The position numbers were made by a program, and so were the translations under genes. From the NCBI RefSeq assembly GCF_021390435.2, contig NZ_JAJVCN010000003.1, positions 124,001 through 188,000 of the forward strand: a DNA stretch of 64,000 nucleotides, in the 5' to 3' direction. Source of the DNA: Kibdelosporangium philippinense (GTDB lineage: Bacteria > Actinomycetota > Actinomycetes > Mycobacteriales > Pseudonocardiaceae). This document shows positions 1 through 7,037 of this stretch, one piece after another. Below the pieces are notes generated by a model. It did not search any database and had not been told where the DNA came from. It saw only the letters and a list, made by a program, of their open reading frames with translations. The number at the start of each line of letters is the position of its first letter. Position 1 is the first letter of the stretch.

Positions 1-211
1 GCTGCGAACCCCAACGGGTCTCGGTGCGCTCGCCGAGCAGGCGCGCGATGGCCATGGATATGGAGAACCCGGCGTAGATCAATGCTGCTTGTGCTTCGCC
101 TATCCCGCGCTCGTGCACGCCGAAGAACGCTGACCAGTCGACGCTCGCGCCCTCGGCGACCGACGAGCACAACGCGATGAAACCGAGCAGCCACAGCACT
201 GGGCGCTTGAT
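1..211 (-). pseudogene. MFS transporter fragment, interrupted by IS630
   Basis: The minus strand gives an open frame with two hydrophobic helices, around the peptides RPVLWLLGFIALCSSVAEGA and IYAGFSISMAIARLLGER. The GASVDWSAFF segment between them is typical of the second half of sugar- or drug-type major facilitator proteins. The frame runs off the window at base 1, so the C-terminus is outside. Its upstream part is cut at the TA dinucleotide where the IS630 element begins. No continuing frame is obvious beyond the element because a stop appears within a few codons. I therefore read it as a broken gene; the family assignment rests on only about 68 residues. Confidence 0.6.
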
Positions 212-233
212 TACAGATCTTGAAAGGCCAGGA

Positions 234-839
234 TTACGGCGGTTGTGGTTCGAGGTTCAGTCTGGTGTGGGCGAAGAACGCGTCGATCAGCCCGGGTCGG
301 TACTGGATGCGTTTGAGTCGGTTCTTCACGATGGCGGTGAGCTGGTCGATGCCGTGCACGATGAGGTTTCCGAGGTTGCGTTTGACGTGGGACCACACGT
401 GCTCGGTCGGGTTGAGGTCCGGGGCGTAGGGCGGGAGTTGGATCACGTGTAGCCAGTCGCGGGCCGCGACCAGTTTGCGCATCGCGTGACTGGTGTGCGT
501 GTTGAGGTTGTCCCAGATCAACACGATCGGGGCGCCGAGCTGCTGGTGTGCGGCGTCCAGCAGGGCGGCGTAGTCGGTTTCGGCGAAGCTGCGCCGTTCC
601 CCCTTGCGGCCGCGGTGGGTCCGGACACGGTAGATCAACCGGGGCCGGTGCCCGGGCCGGACGCATACCAGCCCGGCGACCGATACCCGGCCCGAACCCT
701 TGCCCGACACCGGGATCTGTGGTGTCTGGCCCCGGCGGCCCCAGGTGCGGGCTTTCGGCGGGCGCAGCGTTTGCCCGGCCTCGTCCTCGAAACACAGCCA
801 AGCACCTTGCTGCGCCGCTACCGTTTTCCCGCCGGCCAT
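234..839 (-). CDS. IS630 transposase, catalytic DDE frame (orfB)
   Basis: This is the catalytic domain of the IS630 transposase. The acidic triad is visible as Asp in CFEDEAGQ, Asp in LIWDNLNTH and Glu in LNPTEHVWSHVK, in the usual spacing. The frame overlaps orfA by 22 bp in the -1 register. The ATG at 839 lies inside orfA, so the natural product is most likely the orfA-orfB fusion made by slippage rather than independent initiation. No internal stops or missing residues are seen, so the element may be active. Confidence 0.85.
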   Translation of the reverse strand: MAGGKTVAAQQGAWLCFEDEAGQTLRPPKARTWGRRGQTPQIPVSGKGSGRVSVAGLVCVRPGHRPRLIYRVRTHRGRKGERRSFAETDYAALLDAAHQQLGAPIVLIWDNLNTHTSHAMRKLVAARDWLHVIQLPPYAPDLNPTEHVWSHVKRNLGNLIVHGIDQLTAIVKNRLKRIQYRPGLIDAFFAHTRLNLEPQPP

Positions 840-1309
840 ACCTCCCGCCGCCAGGTGGCGATCGCCTGCTCGTCGCGCTCGATCGCGCGGTGGGCGGGTA
901 CTTGTGGCGAGAACCCCATGCGGTGCAGCAGATACGACACCCCGTGCAGCGTGTAGCGGGTGTGAAACAGCCGGGCGATCAGATCGGCGACCCGAGCCAG
1001 GGTCCAGCGCTGATCCTCGCCGAACCCATGCACGGCTGGGCCTTGTTCCACAGCCTGGGCCAGCCTGTCCAGTCGTGGCTGGTCCAGCCGGCAGGACGAT
1101 CCGCCCGGTCCCTTCGACGCCAGCCCTGCCTCACCCTCGGCACGCCATCGACGCCGCCAGGTATAGACCGCGTTGGTGGATACCCGCAGTCTGCGGGCGA
1201 TCTCGGCGGCCGGCACGTCCTGGGCGAACCATTGGGCCGCCTGCAACCGGACAGCTTCGCGTGTGGCCCTGCCCCGCTCGGAAAGGCCACCTCCATCCGC
1301 GTACCTCAT
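818..1309 (-). CDS. IS630 transposase, N-terminal frame (orfA)
   Basis: This 163-aa frame carries the DNA-binding half of an IS630 transposase. A helix-turn-helix lies around residues 30-60 (VPAAEIARRLRVSTNAVYTW), followed by an R/G-rich linker and a second winged-helix region with RWTLARVADLIARLF. It ends at 818 just after a GGGAAAA run, where the downstream catalytic frame begins in the -1 phase. It is probably translated both alone and as the N-terminus of a frameshift fusion with the catalytic part. Confidence 0.85.
   Translation of the reverse strand: MRYADGGGLSERGRATREAVRLQAAQWFAQDVPAAEIARRLRVSTNAVYTWRRRWRAEGEAGLASKGPGGSSCRLDQPRLDRLAQAVEQGPAVHGFGEDQRWTLARVADLIARLFHTRYTLHGVSYLLHRMGFSPQVPAHRAIERDEQAIATWRREVWPAGKR
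824..830 (-). promoter_or_regulatory. Programmed -1 frameshift site (G GGA AAA)
   Basis: On the minus strand orfA reads GCG GGA AAA CGG TAG. The heptamer G GGA AAA fits the X XXY YYZ slippery consensus in the zero frame. A one-base back-slip gives GGG AAA ACG GTA, which is exactly the orfB reading, and the zero-frame stop comes two codons later. Confidence 0.75.
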
Positions 1310-1397
1310 CCATCCCTGCGTAGATCATGAATCGATCAGGATCCGGGAGGACACGCCGCCCAAGGACAAGATCAACCCTGGCCTTTCATGATCTGTA

Positions 1398-3120
1398 GCC
1401 TTGATCATTCACGTGGGTGACGTGTCCGCCTGTGCCGGTTCGGATGTTGATCTTGAGTTGGTTGCTGTGTGGTGATGGTCAGGGTTCGAGCCCGGCCGCC
1501 GGTGTTGGCTGGGCGCCGGGTTGGGGGGCGGGCCTTTCAGGTCGAGGGGCAGGGACAGGGGTCATCGAGTTGGTGGTGGCAGGGCCAGCGCTGCCCGGAG
1601 GCAGGCGGCGAGAGGGTCGGCCCAGGGCCAGGTTTCCGGGATTTTGATCTTGCGTTTGCGTTGGCCGCGGACGATGCGGGCGGCGGTGTGCAGTAGCCGG
1701 TAGCGCAGGGTTTTGGGTTCGGCTTTGGCGAGGGTGCCCTCAAGGCAGAGCAGGCGCAGCCAGGCGAGCAGGTCGATGGCGATGGTGGCGGCCAGACACC
1801 AGGCCCGGTTGATCTCGATCTTGGTGGAGGGCAGGTGACCGAGGCCGGTTTGCTTGCCGCAGCGGACGTGGTCCTCGACTCGGGCGTGCGGGCGGTGACG
1901 GGCTTCCAGGAACTGGACGGTGGCGCCCGAACCGCTGCCCGGGGTGTTGGTGGCCACCAGTTGGTAGCGCCAGCCGTCGGCTTCTTCGAACAGGGACAAC
2001 TGTGCGCCGGGGTGGGGTTTCTCACGACGACAGATGATCCGCAGATCGGCCGGCCAGTTCTCCAGTTGGTCCCCGTCGGGGTGGTGACGTAGTAGCGCGG
2101 TCAGTTCCACCACGCCGGCTTTGTCCAGCGGCCGAGGATCGCCGTGGTGATCGAGCACTGCCTGCCATGCCTTCGCGGGGACACGGCCGATCGCGGCTCG
2201 TTCCCGCGCACCGAGTTCCCAGCCGACGCTGTAGTGCGCCTGCCTGCCTGGCTTGGCGTTCAGCGCGGTGATGTACTTGATGAGACCGTGGGAGGCGCCC
2301 GCGCCGTCCACGGTGACTAGAAGGTTCCTTCGATGTTTCGCCGGGATCTGGGCGATCGCGGCGTCGAGGACCTCGAGGTGATCAGCTGTCGTGTTGGATC
2401 CGGCGCTTCCTGTGCGCAGCAACAGGGCCAGCGATTCGCCGGTGTTGTCACACATGGCCAGCAGCGGATGATGACCGAAGCTGCCCTTGTAGGTTCCCGC
2501 GGCGAGTTGTTTGTCCGAGTGCGCGATCACCAGCGAACCATCCAACCGGACCACCACGGTCGTGCCCAGATCACGGTCGGCCACCCGCGACGGCGGAATC
2601 CGGCCGTGCCGTCGCTCGATCAACGACCACACATGCTCGCGGATCCGGGCACGCACACGGGCGATCTTGTTGCGCTGCACCTGACCGACCGCGTCCAACG
2701 TGCGCCACAACGTCGGATCTGAGGCGACCGGCCCGAACAGTTCGGCCTGATCGCGCAGGACAGCCAGATCCGACAGGACCCGCCCGCCGTCAGCGATCAA
2801 CACCGCGGTGTCGGCGAACACCCGGCCACGGTCATGCACCGGCATGAACCCACGCCGCGCCATCGCCCGCGACAAGCCTTCCGTCAACCCGGTGCGGTCG
2901 GCCAGCAACCGCACCGCCGCGGTCCCGGCATGACTGACCACGCCACGCCCACCGACTTCTACCGCCAGATCCCGCGACCACCCAGTAACATCCACGTCGA
3001 AAGTGCTCCAGAGCTTCATGGGTAAGAACAGGCATTAGCAACCTCATCTTCCCAGCTCAGGAGCACTTTTCCCTGTTCCGACACGGCGCCCGAATCAAGA
3101 TCGCCATGAATACTCAGGGC
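1398..3120 (-). mobile_element. IS1380-family insertion sequence
   Basis: The element contains a full-length IS1380-type transposase. Imperfect terminal inverted repeats are visible: GCCTTGATCATTCACG at 1398 and, reading inward from 3120 on the minus strand, GCCCTGAGTATTCATG. The left end directly abuts the TA of the IS630 element, so the IS630 copy sits at or in the IS1380 target repeat. Four-base flanks are TTAG-like on the left (once IS630 is removed) and CTAG on the right, which is an imperfect duplication. The boundaries are therefore slightly uncertain. Confidence 0.75.
1562..3019 (-). CDS. IS1380-family transposase
   Basis: The 485-aa protein has the full length of the family. The N-terminal half carries the typical DRGRVFADTAVLIADGG and SDPTLWRTLDAV signatures. 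The DDE core is visible as VVRLDGSLV, LLVTVDGAGASH and RVEDHVRCGKQTG. No internal stop or frameshift is seen. An ATG start at 3019 is used, with about 100 bp of non-coding DNA to the element end. It moves its own element and has no host role. Confidence 0.93.
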   Translation of the reverse strand: MKLWSTFDVDVTGWSRDLAVEVGGRGVVSHAGTAAVRLLADRTGLTEGLSRAMARRGFMPVHDRGRVFADTAVLIADGGRVLSDLAVLRDQAELFGPVASDPTLWRTLDAVGQVQRNKIARVRARIREHVWSLIERRHGRIPPSRVADRDLGTTVVVRLDGSLVIAHSDKQLAAGTYKGSFGHHPLLAMCDNTGESLALLLRTGSAGSNTTADHLEVLDAAIAQIPAKHRRNLLVTVDGAGASHGLIKYITALNAKPGRQAHYSVGWELGARERAAIGRVPAKAWQAVLDHHGDPRPLDKAGVVELTALLRHHPDGDQLENWPADLRIICRREKPHPGAQLSLFEEADGWRYQLVATNTPGSGSGATVQFLEARHRPHARVEDHVRCGKQTGLGHLPSTKIEINRAWCLAATIAIDLLAWLRLLCLEGTLAKAEPKTLRYRLLHTAARIVRGQRKRKIKIPETWPWADPLAACLRAALALPPPTR

Positions 3121-3327
3121 TAGAGGATCAAGGAGCGCCGCCGCTGGCGACGCGCGTACCGCACGCGGCGCGGGTGCCGTCCATCGCGACACGACCGGGC
3201 TCCCGCTTCGCTACACCCGGTCGGTCGCCCGGACAGGCCCGCGCCGCCGCGTAGGTTGGCGAAGCCAGTGGCGGCGCGCATTGAGCCATCGGCCAACCGT
3301 GTTGTGGCTTGTATGCCAAGCGCGACG

Positions 3328-3522
3328 TCAGCCTTGATCGTCTAGGCGCTTACGTTCCTTTTCGATCTCGTCCTGTTGCCTGTGAAGTCTGACCCGTTCG
3401 GATGGCATGTCGGTCTCAACGATCGGCTCGTCGAGAGGGAACTCTTCCAACCGCTGAGTGATTCCACGGCTCTGAGCTGCGAGTTCGCTGAGAGGCTTAT
3501 GGTCACGGTCCTCATTGGTCAT
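3328..3522 (-). CDS. Small charged hypothetical protein
   Basis: A 64-aa frame of low hydrophobicity, rich in Glu, Arg and Asp, with a C-terminal stretch (DEIEKERKRLDDQG) predicted by eye to be helical. I do not recognise a family. The ATG at 3522 lacks a clear Shine-Dalgarno sequence. It lies alone in the accessory remnant, and its composition is less GC-skewed than neighbouring host genes, which would fit a cargo gene of the lost element. It may equally be a chance frame. Confidence 0.35.
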   Translation of the reverse strand: MTNEDRDHKPLSELAAQSRGITQRLEEFPLDEPIVETDMPSERVRLHRQQDEIEKERKRLDDQG

Positions 3523-3775
3523 AGACGCGAGTGTGCGCCTGTCAGGGCCACAGAAGGGCTGCAGTTTGGGTTGCAGTTCGGCTTCGTTCAGGGGTCGTTC
3601 AGGCCAGATTACGCACCCCCTCTGACCTTGGACTGACGATTTCGGACTGTCCTGAATGGGTGTCTGGGGCAGCTCGTAATGCGTAGGTCACGGTATGCCG
3701 CCGCGTTGGTGAGCCGAGCATGCAGCCGAAGCAATTGGATCGGCTGAGCACTAGAGATCCCTCATTTCTAATCGT

Positions 3776-3867
3776 TTAGCACCGGGACACCGGCATCAAG
3801 GGCGCCTACGGCGTTGCTGCGCAATGGACGCAAGCGCCCACCCTTGACACCGGTGTCTCGGTGCTAA
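3776..3867. repeat. Long imperfect inverted repeat (29-bp arms)
   Basis: The left arm begins TTAGCACCGGGACACCGG at 3776. The right arm ends CCGGTGTCTCGGTGCTAA at 3867. The arms pair over about 29 bp with four mismatches and enclose about 34 bp. No T-run follows either arm. It is too long and too isolated for an ordinary terminator and is not adjacent to a gene end. Confidence 0.7.
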
Positions 3868-4174
3868 CGGGCGGCAAGGGCGAGGGGAAGGGGTCGGGCA
3901 GGGACTGACCGAATCACCTTGATCGCGCCCGTGACGGAAGAGGCACCATGAGGAGCAATCGGCAGCCTGGACCCGGTCAGGCCGTCCTCTGGACGCACCA
4001 CGAGCTGACGCAGGTCTACGCCAGGACAGGCCAGCGGAGCACGCGGCGAGTCGTGCCCCTCGCGTGCCCCATATGGCGGTCAACAGCGGTCAATCACGGT
4101 CCTTCAGGGCACCGATCGCCCGGGAACCCGCAGGTCAAGGGTTTGCCTGGTCGGTGCCAAGATCACGGCCCGAT

Positions 4175-4218
4175 CTTCCAAGCTGGTCATGCGGGTTCGA
4201 TTCCCGTCACCCGCTCCA
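4175..4218 (+). pseudogene. tRNA-Gly(UCC) 3' half, probable attachment-site scar
   Basis: From the anticodon loop CTTCCAA (anticodon TCC) the sequence runs through the 3' anticodon stem, the variable loop and a T arm (GCGGGTTCGATTCCCGT, 4191-4207). It continues with the acceptor strand CACCCGC (4208-4214), discriminator T and an encoded CCA (4216-4218). No matching 5' GCGGGTG acceptor strand, D arm or proper 5' anticodon stem precedes it; the bases before the loop mispair. This is the piece that site-specific integrases duplicate at att sites in actinomycetes. Confidence 0.8.
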
Positions 4219-4233
4219 CCTCTTCCCCGCTGG

Positions 4234-5067
4234 TCAGGCCTTTGCGGTCTGTCCCATGGCCTGGGTACGCGCACCTTTCTCTTTCGCGCTTCGTCGTCCT
4301 GGCCATGGGATGACCATTGCCGTGATGTTGTCGTGGCCGCCGCAGTCCAGTGCGTGTTGGACGAGGGCCTGCACGGTTTGCTCTGGACTGTCGGCGATCT
4401 GGTGTCGGATGGACTCCGCGTCGGGTAGGTAGCGCCAGAGGCCGTCTGTGCACAGCACGAATGTTCCTGGGGTGGTTGGGTGGAGGCTGCGAATGTGCGG
4501 CGTGGATGCGGGGGCGTCGGCGCCAAGCCAATTGGATAGGGCGTCGAGGTCTCCTGTGTCGTCCTCGGTCAGCAGGATCGCGGGGCCTTCGGCTGGGATC
4601 CAGTAGGCGCGACTGTCGCCGATCCAACTGGTCCAGATTCCGGATTCTCCTGCTATTCCTGCGATGTACGTGCATGCGGGTGCTGATTCCGGTGTGCCTA
4701 AGGCGGATACGGCTTGGGATGCGCGTGCTGCCGCTTTTTCCAGTGCGGCTTCGGGGAGGGTGTTGGCTTCGAGTTCTGTTGCCAGGACTTGTGATGCTGT
4801 TGCGGCGGCGACTTGGGCGGCTCGCTCTGGGCGGGGTGACATTGAGACTCCGTCGCAGACGACGCCGATGGTCCATGGGTCCGCGTCGAGGAGGGCCATG
4901 GCGTCGGCGTTGATGCCTCTGCGCAGGCCGCGGTCTGTTACGGCGGCCGCGCCACTTTTCACTGCGAGCTCGATGTGTGCGCGGTAGCGGGGTTGGACCG
5001 CTCCGCATTCCCAGCAATGGCCGTCTGGTGCGACGACTCCGCCGCATTCGACACAGGCGGTGTGCAT
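4234..5067 (-). CDS. PP2C-type protein phosphatase with N-terminal zinc ribbon
   Basis: A 277-aa PPM/PP2C-fold serine/threonine phosphatase. Metal-binding and core motifs are present: RGINAD (about residues 50-55), VCDG (Asp72-Gly73), IGDSRAYW, LCTDGLW and GHDNITAMV. The N-terminus carries Cys5-X2-Cys8...Cys18-X2-Cys21, a small zinc ribbon ahead of the catalytic domain. I choose the ATG at 5067 because it starts just before this ribbon; longer upstream frames overlap the divergent gene. Family members dephosphorylate Ser/Thr kinase targets. No kinase gene lies in the window, so the partner is unknown. The C-terminus is short, basic and cytosolic, with no membrane segment. Confidence 0.85.
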   Translation of the reverse strand: MHTACVECGGVVAPDGHCWECGAVQPRYRAHIELAVKSGAAAVTDRGLRRGINADAMALLDADPWTIGVVCDGVSMSPRPERAAQVAAATASQVLATELEANTLPEAALEKAAARASQAVSALGTPESAPACTYIAGIAGESGIWTSWIGDSRAYWIPAEGPAILLTEDDTGDLDALSNWLGADAPASTPHIRSLHPTTPGTFVLCTDGLWRYLPDAESIRHQIADSPEQTVQALVQHALDCGGHDNITAMVIPWPGRRSAKEKGARTQAMGQTAKA

Positions 5068-5085
5068 CGGATGAGAATATTGGTC

Positions 5086-5970
5086 ATGAGCGAGTGGCGG
5101 GTGCAGTTCGACGCGAATGTGACCTTCAGCAACGGCGGGGCTTTGCAGGCTCAGGAGTTCCGGCTGGACATCCCTGGCGCGGACATCGATGACGCCGCGC
5201 TGGCCGAGCTGTTCGTCCGGCATCTCGGGTTGTTGATGGTCGGCGACGTCACCATCGCCAACAAGGCCTTCATTCAGGAGCCGCACAAGGGATCCCGGGG
5301 TGTCGAGGTTTCCGCGGCCAAGCGGCGGGTGTTCGACTTGAGTCATGTCATCGAGCACGGCATGACCACGCACACCGGTCTTCCCGGCCCGGAGATCAGC
5401 GACTGGTTGTCCTTTGCGGACTCACATCGGAATTATGGCGCTGGCACCGAGTTCCAGATCGGGAAGATCAGCATGGTCAGCAATACCGGCACCTATGTGG
5501 ACAGTCCTGCGCATCGTTTTCGGGACGGCGCCGACCTTTCCGGGCTTGACATCGAACGTCTTGTCGACGTCGAAGGGATCACCGTGCGCACGGGCGAACG
5601 CGTGATCGACCGGAAACTGCTGCTGGCTTACCAAGTCACCGGCAAGGCTGTTCTCATCAACACCGGTTGGGATCGGCATTGGAGCACCGAGACGTACACC
5701 AACGGGCAGCATCCGTTCATTACCAAGGATGCCGCTGAGTGGCTCGTCGAACAACGGCCCGCGGTGGTGGGAATCGATTCGATGAACGTGGACGACACCG
5801 GCGATGGGACCCGGCCAGCACACACTGTTTTGCTGCGTGCGGGCATTCCGATTGTCGAGCACATGAACAACCTGGACGCGCTGCCGCCACACGGTTTCCG
5901 GTTCCACGCCGCTCCGCTGGCCATCAAGGGCATGGGCACTTTCTCTGTCCGCGCCTACGCGCTGACCTGA
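5086..5970 (+). CDS. Cyclase-family (KynB-like) metal-dependent hydrolase
   Basis: The 294-aa protein has an N-terminal segment of about 75 residues (MSEWRVQFDANVTF...). A cyclase/kynurenine-formamidase fold (PF04199) follows. Its metal-site signature is visible as DLSHVIEHGM, then NTGTYVDSPAHRF and later VVGIDSMNVDD. Such enzymes hydrolyse amides or esters, and substrates differ between members, so I give no specific substrate. The start at 5086 follows GGTC only weakly, and an ATG at 5071 in frame is an alternative. It diverges from the PP2C gene with only a few bases between starts, so the promoters must overlap the coding ends. Confidence 0.85.
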   Translation: MSEWRVQFDANVTFSNGGALQAQEFRLDIPGADIDDAALAELFVRHLGLLMVGDVTIANKAFIQEPHKGSRGVEVSAAKRRVFDLSHVIEHGMTTHTGLPGPEISDWLSFADSHRNYGAGTEFQIGKISMVSNTGTYVDSPAHRFRDGADLSGLDIERLVDVEGITVRTGERVIDRKLLLAYQVTGKAVLINTGWDRHWSTETYTNGQHPFITKDAAEWLVEQRPAVVGIDSMNVDDTGDGTRPAHTVLLRAGIPIVEHMNNLDALPPHGFRFHAAPLAIKGMGTFSVRAYALT

Positions 5971-5986
5971 TACGTAACAATGTGGC

Positions 5987-6382
5987 ATGTTCGTTCATCG
6001 GATCAGGGTTCGCTACAGCGAGTGCGACCAGCAGGGCGTGATGTTCGTCGGGCACTACATGTTCTATTACGACGTCGCGTTGACCGAGCTGTGGCGCGCG
6101 CATGTCTGCAGGTATCAGGACATGGTCGAGAAGGGCGACGACATGATGGTCGCCGAGTCGCGCCTGCGGTACGTGCGTAGCGCCCGGTTCGACGACAATG
6201 TCGATATCGAGATTCCGATCCACCATCTGGGGACGACGAGCGTGATCACCCGTCCGGTCTTCCGGGTCGACGGCCAGGTCATCACCGAGGGCGAGGTTCG
6301 GCACGTGTTCATCGATCCGTCCGCGAATTCCAAGAAGCCGATTCCGGACTACGTCCGCACCGCTTTGTCCACAATGGAATAA
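5987..6382 (+). CDS. Acyl-CoA thioesterase, 4HBT hot-dog fold
   Basis: The 131-aa length and the motifs RYSECDQQGVMFVGHYMFYYDVA fit the 4-hydroxybenzoyl-CoA thioesterase family (YbgC-like). The Asp in the ECDQQG loop is the usual catalytic residue. These enzymes hydrolyse acyl-CoA thioesters in the cytosol. It begins 16 bp after the cyclase-family gene on the same strand, so the two are probably co-transcribed. The start ATG at 5987 is the only one that keeps the whole first strand. Confidence 0.88.
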   Translation: MFVHRIRVRYSECDQQGVMFVGHYMFYYDVALTELWRAHVCRYQDMVEKGDDMMVAESRLRYVRSARFDDNVDIEIPIHHLGTTSVITRPVFRVDGQVITEGEVRHVFIDPSANSKKPIPDYVRTALSTME

Positions 6383-6386
6383 GTTC

Positions 6387-6920
6387 TCAGTGCCGCAGGT
6401 GCCGGATGCTGCGGACGTACTCCAGTTCCAGCACCGGTCTGCCGTCGCCGTAGTCCCATTCCCGGCGGCGGCCGGAGTCGCGGAAGCCTTCCTTGCGGTA
6501 GAAGTGCCGCGCGCGATTCGCACCGGACAGTGTCCACGCCCTGATGTCGCGATGCCGTTGATCAGCAAGGGTTTCCTGGACACGAGCCAGCAATGTGGAC
6601 GCCACACCCGCCCCCCACGCGGCCGGTCTGGCGTAACACGCGAAGATCTCGCCTTTGCCGTCGCCTTCCTCCGCCGGCCCGAAATGGCTGAACGCCATCA
6701 CCCTGTGGCCGCGCTCGGCAACGAGCACGGTTCCGGGCGAGTCCGGATCGCTGAGCAGGTCCGCCCATTGGCCCCGGCGGACTTCCACCTGCGCGGCCAG
6801 GAACTTCGATTCGAACAGGTCGCGATACGCGACACGCCACGCCTCGGCGTGCACCTCACCGATGCTCGCCACGTCCTCGGTCCGTGCTTCACGCACCAGA
6901 GTCAGGGTGTCCAGGCGCAT
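6387..6920 (-). CDS. GNAT-family N-acetyltransferase
   Basis: A 177-aa single-domain GNAT enzyme. After a typical N-terminus (VREARTEDVASIGEVHAEAWRVAYR), the acetyl-CoA loop region appears as YARPAAWGAGVASTLLARV, with the Q/RxxGxG motif in the weak form AAWGAG. The C-terminal GANRARHFYRKEGF segment completes the fold. The substrate cannot be inferred. It is convergent with the thioesterase gene, separated by 4 bp, and divergent from the Eis-like gene. Confidence 0.85.
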   Translation of the reverse strand: MRLDTLTLVREARTEDVASIGEVHAEAWRVAYRDLFESKFLAAQVEVRRGQWADLLSDPDSPGTVLVAERGHRVMAFSHFGPAEEGDGKGEIFACYARPAAWGAGVASTLLARVQETLADQRHRDIRAWTLSGANRARHFYRKEGFRDSGRRREWDYGDGRPVLELEYVRSIRHLRH

Positions 6921-7037
6921 GGATCCCTACCCAGTCTCAAGTCAAGTCGTTCGCCCAGTTCGCCGCAAAGTGCGCACACCATACGTCCACCGGAAACTCA
7001 GTGGCAATGTTTCGCCAGTTCGAATAAGAAGACTGGC

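Larger units (their letters stand above)
214..1395 (-). mobile_element. IS630-family insertion sequence
   Basis: Terminal inverted repeats are visible. The left end reads CAGATCTTGAAAGGCCAGG from 214. The reverse complement of the right end reads CAGATCATGAAAGGCCAGG and ends at 1395. The element is flanked by TA on both sides (212-213 and 1396-1397), as expected for IS630/Tc1-type insertion into TA. It is 1182 bp and carries two overlapping transposase frames on the minus strand. It interrupts the MFS gene and touches the end of the neighbouring IS1380-like element. Confidence 0.9.
3123..4170. other. Mostly non-coding accessory remnant between IS1380 and the tRNA scar
   Basis: This stretch has no convincing long gene. 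It holds one possible 64-aa frame (3328-3522, minus), a long inverted repeat (3776-3867), and several short GTCAA-type motifs near 4078-4100 (GGTCAACAGCGGTCAATCACGG). The last resemble arm-type repeats found beside integrase attachment sites. With the tRNA 3' half that follows, it reads as the residue of a deleted integrative element. I see no integrase or replication gene. Confidence 0.5.

Noticed and set aside
3128..3319. 63-aa minus-strand frame
   Set aside because: It has low-complexity composition, no ribosome site and no recognisable motif, and it lies in a region without coding signs.
4120..4218. A complete tRNA-Gly gene
   Set aside because: No 5' acceptor strand or D arm is present and the 5' anticodon stem does not pair, so only the 3' half exists.
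6390..7037. N-terminal extension of the Eis-like gene
   Set aside because: This part runs antisense through the GNAT gene. The Eis family N-terminus begins at the GTG at 7038.
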